NCBI GenBank assembly: GCA_963621965.1
Contig: CAVFGN010000046.1
Location: 1 to 11,486 of the forward strand
From: JAEELC01 sp963621965
GTDB taxonomy: Bacteria > Bacillota_I > Bacilli_A > Acholeplasmatales > Anaeroplasmataceae
Reading direction: 5' to 3'
DNA length: 11,486 nt
Shown here: positions 6,654 to 11,486 of the stretch, piece after piece
Numbering within the stretch: the stretch's first letter is position 1
Layout of the letters: each line of letters opens with the position of its first letter
Notes under the pieces: generated by a model
Database searches by the model: none
What the model was told of the DNA's origin: nothing
Seen by the model: the letters and a program-made list of their open reading frames with translations, nothing else
Made by a program: the position numbers and the translations under genes

Positions 6654-7950
6654 TTTGTTCACCAGTTAATGAATAACTATCGGCATCCTTAATATTTACA
6701 GATACAATATCTCCTACTTTCAATTCTTCGTGAGCCGCAACATATACCGAACCATCGATGTCGTCAGGCGCAAATCCATAACTTCTACCATAATACATAA
6801 AGTTAGACTCATCATATCCTTCGATTAATACATCGAAGTTTTGACCAATCTTTTCTCTATTTTTCTCAAGAGAAATATAGAATTGTGCCTCCATAACTCT
6901 ATTGTATCTATCGTTTTTAACTGAATCAGGAATTTGTTCCATTAAAGCGCCTTTAGTGCCTTCTTCAGGAGAATATGTGAATACACCCAAACGGTCAAAC
7001 TTAATTTCCTTCATGAATTTAATCATGTTTTCAACATCTTCCTCAGTTTCACCAGGGAAACCTACCATCATAGTAGTACGGAAGATTGCATGAGGAATTT
7101 TTGTTTTAATCTTTTGAAGAAGTGAAACTAAATAAGCTCTGTCTCCTCGTCTGTTCATAGCCTTAAGTACTTTATCTTCAGAGTGCTGAAGAGGTATATC
7201 AAAATAAGGCATGATGTGATTTGGGTTATCTTTAATAAAGTCAATTAATTCATCACTTACAATTTCAGGATATAAATAGAATAATCTAATTTTAAAATTA
7301 CCTTCAATTGTAACTAATTCTTTTAATAAATCTACAAGTGCATTCTTCTTGTATAAATCATATCCATATCGAGTAGTATCCTGCGAAATTATATTAATTT
7401 CGTAAGTTCCTTTGTTCACAGCTTTCACTACTTCGTCTTTAATATCTTCAATAGTTCTACTTTTTAGTCTTCCACGAATTAAAGGAATTGCACAGAAAGC
7501 ACAACGATTTAAACAACCGTCCGAAATTCTTACATAAGTCATGTAATCAGGAGTATCAGTCACACGGTCAGTGAAACTTAAAAGGTCACTTTCTTTGTAA
7601 GATGTATGAAGCAGATTATTTAATACACGCGCAATATCTTTATAATCATCAATCTTCATGAAATAATCTACTTCAGGTAATTCAGGAATTAATTCTTCTT
7701 TATATCTTTGAGCTAAGCACCCCATAACAATTAATTTCTTATTACCAGTTTTATATTTTGCAAGTTCTAGGATAGTGTTAATAGCTTCTTCACGAGCCGA
7801 TAAGATAAATGCACATGTATTTACCATTAAAATATCAGCCTCTTCTGGAGTTGCGACAACGCTTGCACCATGGTTCTTTAAAAAACCAAGTATCATTTCA
7901 CTATCTACTTGGTTCTTTGAACATCCTAGAGTTATCATATATACATTCAT
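6646..7950 (-). CDS. rimO: Ribosomal protein S12 (aspartate-88) methylthiotransferase RimO
   Basis: Radical-SAM iron-sulfur enzyme that adds a methylthio group to an Asp of ribosomal protein S12. The N-terminal domain has LGCSKNQVDSE at residues 8-18, the RimO-type signature rather than the MiaB-type GCQMN. The auxiliary-cluster cysteines are C10, C46 and C78. The radical-SAM triad is CLNRCAFC at 146-153 (C146, C150, C153), followed by IPLIRGRLKSR. The last 60 or so residues form a TRAM-like beta domain. Length 434 is typical. The ATG has GAGGT at 7956-7960, 5 nt upstream, and begins 12 nt after the dtd stop. I cannot fully exclude a related methylthiotransferase (MtaB/MiaB type), but the N-terminal motif and length fit RimO best. 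Confidence 0.93.
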   Translation of the reverse strand: MNVYMITLGCSKNQVDSEMILGFLKNHGASVVATPEEADILMVNTCAFILSAREEAINTILELAKYKTGNKKLIVMGCLAQRYKEELIPELPEVDYFMKIDDYKDIARVLNNLLHTSYKESDLLSFTDRVTDTPDYMTYVRISDGCLNRCAFCAIPLIRGRLKSRTIEDIKDEVVKAVNKGTYEINIISQDTTRYGYDLYKKNALVDLLKELVTIEGNFKIRLFYLYPEIVSDELIDFIKDNPNHIMPYFDIPLQHSEDKVLKAMNRRGDRAYLVSLLQKIKTKIPHAIFRTTMMVGFPGETEEDVENMIKFMKEIKFDRLGVFTYSPEEGTKGALMEQIPDSVKNDRYNRVMEAQFYISLEKNREKIGQNFDVLIEGYDESNFMYYGRSYGFAPDDIDGSVYVAAHEELKVGDIVSVNIKDADSYSLTGEQND

Positions 7951-7962
7951 ATTTTACCTCTA

Positions 7963-8412
7963 TTATTTTAATTTATCTGAGTCAATTATTATTGTAGTTG
8001 GACCCATATTTTTAAATCCTATTTCCATATCGGCTCCAAATACACCTTCTAAAACTTCTATACCATATTCTCTAAGTTTATTATTAAATTCAAGGTATAG
8101 TTTATTAGCCTCGGTATAATTTAGAGCCTCGGTAAATGATGGTCGATACCCATCATTTACATTTGAATACAAGGTAAATTGAGAAATAGAAAGAATTTTA
8201 CCATTTGTATCTTTTAAATTTTTATTTAATTTGCCAAAATCGTCAGCACAAATTCTTAGACCTTGAACTTTTTTAGCGACTTTGTCTAATGTAATTTCCG
8301 AGTCGCCTTCTCTAAATCCGACAAGTATCATAAATCCTTCATCAATTTTTGATACTATTTCGTCATTTATTTTACAATAAGCATCTTTAGCACGTTGTAC
8401 TACTACTCTCAT
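7963..8412 (-). CDS. dtd: D-aminoacyl-tRNA deacylase Dtd
   Basis: Dimeric proofreading enzyme that hydrolyses D-amino acids (and glycine mischarged on tRNA-Ala) from tRNA. At 149 residues it has the usual length. The active-site motif SQFTLY is at 77-82, with GYRPSF at 88-93. The cross-subunit Gly-cisPro motif appears as NMGPTT at 135-140, slightly different from the common NDGPVT but keeping the essential Gly-Pro. The ATG overlaps the rel TGA as ATGA, so translation is coupled. The rel-dtd adjacency is widely conserved in Firmicutes and supports the call. Confidence 0.96.
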   Translation of the reverse strand: MRVVVQRAKDAYCKINDEIVSKIDEGFMILVGFREGDSEITLDKVAKKVQGLRICADDFGKLNKNLKDTNGKILSISQFTLYSNVNDGYRPSFTEALNYTEANKLYLEFNNKLREYGIEVLEGVFGADMEIGFKNMGPTTIIIDSDKLK

Positions 8413-10592
8413 GATAATACACGCTCGATGTTATGAATTCCTTCAATTTTCTTTAAGTTAACAATTAATGTTTCTAGATCAGATAAATTTGAAACAATAA
8501 CTTTAACTTTTATAATTGATTCTAAATCAACATTATTTTTAACACTGAAATCAGATACATTTATATCATGGCTTGAAAATAAGTTCATAATCTCACCAAT
8601 TAATGTATTTCTTGTAGTCGCGAGTATCTTAATTTCAGTAGGATATTTTCTTTGAATATTGTATGCCCATTCAAGATGAATACAACGTTTCTTATCTAAA
8701 ACTGATAAGTTTTGACAATCTTCGTTATGTACAACAATTCCGTTTCCTTTAGTGATGAAACCAATAATATTGTCTCCTGGGATAGGTAAACAGCAGTTTG
8801 CAATTTTAATTTTTGGATTAGATAACCCCTCAACTACTACTCCTGTATCAGAGTTTGTCTTAAGAAGTCTTTGATTCTTTTCAATACTCTTTTGAATCTT
8901 TTCTTCGTTTGATTCAACATCAGTTTCGTTCTTAATTCTACTACTTACAGTTTTTACAGAAATAACGCCTTTACCAATTTCAAGATATAAATCATCTACT
9001 GTTTTTACATTATATTTAGAAAAATTCGCTTGAACAAATTTATCATTTAATTCAAATTGAATCTTTTGAGTTGAGAATTCAATTTGTAGGCTTGCTTTAC
9101 CTCTATCAATTAATACTTCTCTGTTTTGTACATTTAAAAAGTTTCTAATTTTATGTTTAGCATGACTAGTTTTAGCAATATTTAACCAATCTTCAGAAGG
9201 CCCAAATGATGAGTTAGAGGTCTTAATTGAAACAATATCACCTGTTTTAAGTTCATAGTTTAGAGGCACAATTTTGTTGTTTATGTTTGCACCGACCATC
9301 TTATTACCTAAATTAGAGTGAATCTTATAGGCAAAGTCAATTGGAGTTGAACCTTGAGGTAATTCGATTACGTCTCCGTTTGGAGTATAAACATAAACAT
9401 TTGTGTCAAGTATCTCATTTTTAATAGAATCAACGAAATCTTCAGCATTATTTTCCGCTTCATTAGTCATTAACACAAGGTCAGAATACCATTTTAACTT
9501 TTGGGCAATTTCGTATTGTTCACGTTCTTTTGAGTATTGAACATTCTCTTTATAAGCCCAGTGAGCCGCAACACCATATTCCGCAATTGAATCCATTTCC
9601 TCAGTTCTTATTTGAACTTCAAAAATGTTACCATTAGGTCCGATAACAGTTGTGTGTAAAGATTGATACATGTTCGACTTAGGTACCGCAATATAGTCTT
9701 TAAAACGATTAGGAATAGGAGTAAAGTGCGCATGAATAATACCTAAAACTTGATAACAATTTTCAACTTTATCAACAATTATACGGATAGCATAAATGTC
9801 ATAAATATCATCAAAATCTTTATGTTTAGTTAACAATTTCTTATAAATTGAATAAGTATTCTTCATTCTTCCTTTGATTGTATACTTAACATTAGCTTCA
9901 CCTAAAATCTTATTAACATCATTAATAATTTTATCAATGATACCATTTTTATCATTTTCAGTATGATGTACTAAGTTTTGAATTTTAGTATACATTAAAG
10001 GATCGATATATTTTAAGCTTCGATCTTGTAGTTCACTTTTAATTTGGAAGATACCGAGTTTATCTGCAATTGGTGCGTATATTTCAAGTGTTTCATTCGC
10101 AATCCTTACTTGTTTTTCAGGTGCCATCGAGTCAAGAGTACGCATGTTATGTAATCTATCAGCTAATTTAACGATAACAACACGGATATCTTTAGCCATT
10201 GCAAATAACATTTTTTGATGGTTTGAAGCTTGAGCTTTTTCAAGTGAGGAAAACTTAAGCTTATTAATTTTTGTAACACCATCAACAATAGATGCGATAT
10301 CAGCATTAAACTCTTGCGTGATATCATATGTTGTAGTTGGTGTATCTTCTACTACATCATGCAACAAACCTGCACAAATAGTATTAGGTCCTACATGAAG
10401 TTCAGCTAATATTATAGAAACCTCAAGAGGGTGAATAATATATGGTTCACCTGATTTTCTAAATTGTTCTTTGTGCTTATCGTTAGCATACAAAAAAGCC
10501 TTATGAATTAAATTAAGATCTTCTTCGCGTGTAATATAAGTATGAACTGTTTCATATAATCGATTATAATCTATTAAATTTGTTTGATCCAT
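8409..10592 (-). CDS. rel: Bifunctional (p)ppGpp synthetase/hydrolase Rel (RelA/SpoT family)
   Basis: Makes and degrades the stringent alarmone (p)ppGpp. The 727 residues match long Rel enzymes. The N-terminal HD hydrolase is intact (H54, HD at 78-79, ED at 82-83, KLADRLHNMRT at 142-152). The synthetase follows at about 230-350, with YAIRIIV, RFKDYIAVPK (295-305), YQSLHTT and EVQIRT. The RFKD motif at 296-299 marks the bifunctional class, not the EFDD class of synthesis-only RelA. A TGS domain spans about 398-458, a ZFD-type region has the Cys pair CC at 600-601, and an ACT domain lies at about 650-727. The ATG at 10590-10592 is the only reasonable start: an in-frame TGA lies 9 nt upstream. 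The SD is separated from it by a hairpin (see 10593-10625). The gene ends with TGA in an ATGA overlap with dtd. Confidence 0.97.
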   Translation of the reverse strand: MDQTNLIDYNRLYETVHTYITREEDLNLIHKAFLYANDKHKEQFRKSGEPYIIHPLEVSIILAELHVGPNTICAGLLHDVVEDTPTTTYDITQEFNADIASIVDGVTKINKLKFSSLEKAQASNHQKMLFAMAKDIRVVIVKLADRLHNMRTLDSMAPEKQVRIANETLEIYAPIADKLGIFQIKSELQDRSLKYIDPLMYTKIQNLVHHTENDKNGIIDKIINDVNKILGEANVKYTIKGRMKNTYSIYKKLLTKHKDFDDIYDIYAIRIIVDKVENCYQVLGIIHAHFTPIPNRFKDYIAVPKSNMYQSLHTTVIGPNGNIFEVQIRTEEMDSIAEYGVAAHWAYKENVQYSKEREQYEIAQKLKWYSDLVLMTNEAENNAEDFVDSIKNEILDTNVYVYTPNGDVIELPQGSTPIDFAYKIHSNLGNKMVGANINNKIVPLNYELKTGDIVSIKTSNSSFGPSEDWLNIAKTSHAKHKIRNFLNVQNREVLIDRGKASLQIEFSTQKIQFELNDKFVQANFSKYNVKTVDDLYLEIGKGVISVKTVSSRIKNETDVESNEEKIQKSIEKNQRLLKTNSDTGVVVEGLSNPKIKIANCCLPIPGDNIIGFITKGNGIVVHNEDCQNLSVLDKKRCIHLEWAYNIQRKYPTEIKILATTRNTLIGEIMNLFSSHDINVSDFSVKNNVDLESIIKVKVIVSNLSDLETLIVNLKKIEGIHNIERVLS

Positions 10593-10625
10593 AATATGTC
10601 AGGTATAAACCTGACTCACCCCTCT
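10593..10625 (-). promoter_or_regulatory. rel ribosome-binding site with intervening hairpin
   Basis: The only SD-like element before rel is AGAGGGGUGA (10616-10625 on the minus strand), able to form seven pairs with the usual CACCUC anti-SD region including one G-U. It ends 23 nt before the AUG, far too distant in linear form. The 18 nt directly following it (10598-10615) form a perfect 7-bp hairpin, GUCAGGU-UUAU-ACCUGAC. Folding this hairpin leaves only 5 nt (AUAUU) between SD and AUG, a normal spacing. No U-run follows, so it is not a terminator. Confidence 0.75.
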
Positions 10626-10653
10626 TTCACTTTTTAAAATTGTATTTTAAAAT

Positions 10654-11172
10654 TTATTCTCCTTCATAAGAAGTCAAACTTAAAACAGGACAATTGAACT
10701 TTTCTCTTCCTTTTAGGTCCACAAGTTCAATAACAAAGGCAGCCCCTACAACGGTTGCGCCTAGCTTTTCAGCAAGTTTTTCACAAGCACCAACAGTACC
10801 GCCTGTGGCAAGTAAGTCGTCTATAATAAGTACTTTATCACCTTTTTTAAGAGAATCAGTATGAATACATAAAGTATTTTTTCCGTATTCAAGGTCATAA
10901 TCCTCTGTAACTTGTTCTCTTGGCAATTTACCTGGTTTTCTAACAGGCACAAATGGTAAACCAAGTTGATAAGCAACAGGACAACCAAAAATGAATCCAC
11001 GAGCTTCAGGCCCCATGATAACATTAGCGCCAACATTCTTTGCAAATTCAGAGATTTGATTAATTGCATATTTAAATGCTTCAGGATTAGAAATTATAGG
11101 AGTACAATCTCTAAATATAATTCCTTCTTTTGGAAATCCAGGAATAGATGCAACAAAATTCTTTAAATCCAT
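10654..11172 (-). CDS. apt: Adenine phosphoribosyltransferase Apt
   Basis: Purine-salvage enzyme converting adenine and PRPP to AMP and pyrophosphate. The protein has the expected opening (IPGFPKEGIIFRDCTPI, residues 10-26), GPEARGFIFG (54-63), the flexible-loop region VRKPGKLPREQ (77-87) and the PRPP-binding loop VLIIDDLLATGGT (114-126). I choose the ATG at 11170-11172, giving 172 residues, the family norm. An upstream in-frame ATG would add 16 hydrophobic residues absent from the family and lies at the probable promoter. The SD is TGAGGT, 8 nt upstream. It is the first gene of the apt-rel-dtd-rimO-trmL-mutS2-thiN operon; rel follows after 61 nt. The apt-rel order is typical of Firmicutes and joins purine salvage to (p)ppGpp metabolism. 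Confidence 0.96.
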   Translation of the reverse strand: MDLKNFVASIPGFPKEGIIFRDCTPIISNPEAFKYAINQISEFAKNVGANVIMGPEARGFIFGCPVAYQLGLPFVPVRKPGKLPREQVTEDYDLEYGKNTLCIHTDSLKKGDKVLIIDDLLATGGTVGACEKLAEKLGATVVGAAFVIELVDLKGREKFNCPVLSLTSYEGE

Positions 11173-11208
11173 AATAAAATACCTCACTATTTCAAAAATT
11201 ACTAAAAT

Positions 11209-11217
11209 ATTATACCA
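11209..11217 (-). promoter_or_regulatory. Extended -10 promoter of the apt operon
   Basis: The minus strand has TGGTATAAT, a perfect -10 hexamer (11209-11214) with the TGn extension. It is the same nonamer found at the thiT promoter. I see no good -35 at 16-18 nt. The expected start near 11202 gives a roughly 30-nt leader before the apt ATG. A second TATAAT lies at 11240-11245 without a convincing -35. The remaining AT-rich stretch up to 11345 shows no gene. Confidence 0.65.
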
Positions 11218-11345
11218 CATAATTTATTACATTTCATTAATTATAACTATAAATGACACAATCTTTTTCATTTTATTTTTAAATATTGTAAATATTTAGA
11301 ATATTTTATCCATTAATTAACGAATTAATTATAAGTACAAATAGT

Positions 11346-11378
11346 AAAAAAGCCCATAGACTTGTTATCTATGAGCTT
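11346..11378 (-). terminator. Intrinsic terminator of the upstream BspA-like gene
   Basis: The minus-strand RNA forms an 11-bp stem (11368-11378 with 11350-11360, one G-U pair) with a 7-nt loop (11361-11367). A run of six U residues (11346-11351) overlaps the last stem pairs. It lies about 20 nt after the stop of the partial gene on the right and isolates it from the apt operon. Confidence 0.92.
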
Positions 11379-11397
11379 AATGATTAATAATATTTAA

Positions 11398-11486
11398 TTA
11401 CCACAAAGTTGGTTCGTTATTGCCATTATAATGCCAATAAGTATACTCGCTATCCGAAATTGATGTTTCACTATAATAATATCTAG
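11398..11486 (-). CDS. C-terminal end of a BspA-like / leucine-rich-repeat surface protein (partial)
   Basis: Only the last 28 codons before a TAA (11398-11400) are in the window. The encoded tail begins RYYYSET and ends YWHYNGNNEPTLW. The pattern YYYSE...YWHY..xxPTxW is, as I recall it, the typical C-terminal unit of large BspA-family leucine-rich-repeat proteins in gut Firmicutes and Mollicutes-like bacteria. If right, this is the end of a secreted or surface-exposed protein. The frame is supported by the terminator shortly after the stop. The fragment is short, so the family call is tentative; the existence of a coding end here is more secure. Confidence 0.6.
   Translation of the reverse strand, partial: RYYYSETSISDSEYTYWHYNGNNEPTLW

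Noticed and set aside
7775..8119. Plus-strand open frame of 114 codons across the rimO/dtd junction
   Set aside because: It lies antisense to two well-supported genes, has no recognisable domain or SD, and is a shadow of their reading frames. The same applies to shorter plus-strand frames at 3172-3360, 5991-6227, 6902-7093, 7809-7997 and 10966-11166.
10598..10615. rel-leader hairpin as a terminator of apt
   Set aside because: The stem is short, no U-run follows, and the next bases are the spacer and start codon of rel.
10639..10677. Separate promoter for rel in the apt-rel gap (TACAAT at 10639-10644, TTGACT at 10672-10677)
   Set aside because: The boxes are 27 nt apart, which does not fit sigma-A spacing, and the -35-like element is within apt codons.
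10821..11069. Minus-strand 82-codon frame inside apt
   Set aside because: It is an alternative frame within the intact apt gene, with Leu-rich low-complexity content and no family features.
61..11172. Possible Mycoplasma-type code with UGA read as Trp
   Set aside because: All proteins are full length without internal TGA, and all eight Trp codons counted (two in thiT, four in rel, two in the partial gene) are TGG. A code-4 genome would mostly use TGA.
11173..11220. 16-residue upstream extension of Apt
   Set aside because: The family starts at the MDLKNF-type Met, which has an SD at proper spacing; the extension would start within the probable promoter.
1..11486. CRISPR arrays, insertion sequences, tRNA or rRNA genes, prophage or novel defence system
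   Set aside because: No spaced direct repeats, transposase-like genes, cloverleaf or rRNA signatures were seen; nearly all the sequence is accounted for by conserved housekeeping genes.

Overview
This is an AT-rich window (roughly 30% G+C by eye) from a low-GC Gram-positive-type bacterium. The gene set, gene order and TPP riboswitch suggest the Bacilli/Erysipelotrichia/wall-less 'RF39'-like group, probably host-associated. The tail of a BspA-like surface protein at the right edge fits an uncultured gut lineage, but this placement is inference. All eight Trp codons I counted are TGG and no in-frame TGA interrupts a gene, so this is not a typical UGA=Trp Mycoplasma code.

Every gene is on the minus strand, so transcription runs from right to left. 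From the right: (1) the last 28 codons of a BspA/leucine-rich-repeat-type surface protein and its intrinsic terminator (11350-11486). (2) An AT-rich intergenic region (11173-11345) carrying an extended -10 promoter. (3) A tight operon apt - rel - dtd - rimO - trmL - mutS2 - thiN (3156-11172), where genes overlap or abut except for a 61-nt apt-rel gap. That gap holds a perfect hairpin placed exactly between the rel Shine-Dalgarno and its AUG. (4) A promoter inside the thiN 3' end, a canonical TPP riboswitch with transcription terminator, then thiT (ECF thiamine transporter S component) and an unrecognised four-helix membrane protein, closed by a strong terminator (1867-3166). (5) A separate promoter driving truB - ribF (61-1846), overlapping by ATGA.

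The long operon joins purine salvage (Apt), (p)ppGpp metabolism (Rel) and translation quality control: D-aminoacyl-tRNA deacylation (Dtd), S12 methylthiolation (RimO), tRNA wobble methylation (TrmL) and collided-ribosome handling (MutS2). It ends with thiamine pyrophosphokinase. ThiN makes TPP, and TPP is the ligand of the riboswitch directly downstream that controls thiamine uptake, giving a compact feedback loop. TruB and RibF supply tRNA pseudouridine-55 and FMN/FAD.

I see no mobile element, CRISPR array, tRNA or rRNA gene. The most unusual signals are regulatory: the SD-hairpin-AUG arrangement of rel; an 11-bp inverted repeat enclosing the whole TPP aptamer, with one arm overlapping the -10 box; the unknown membrane gene under TPP control; and TGA stops that occur only in ATGA overlaps, each backed by a TAR stop one codon later.
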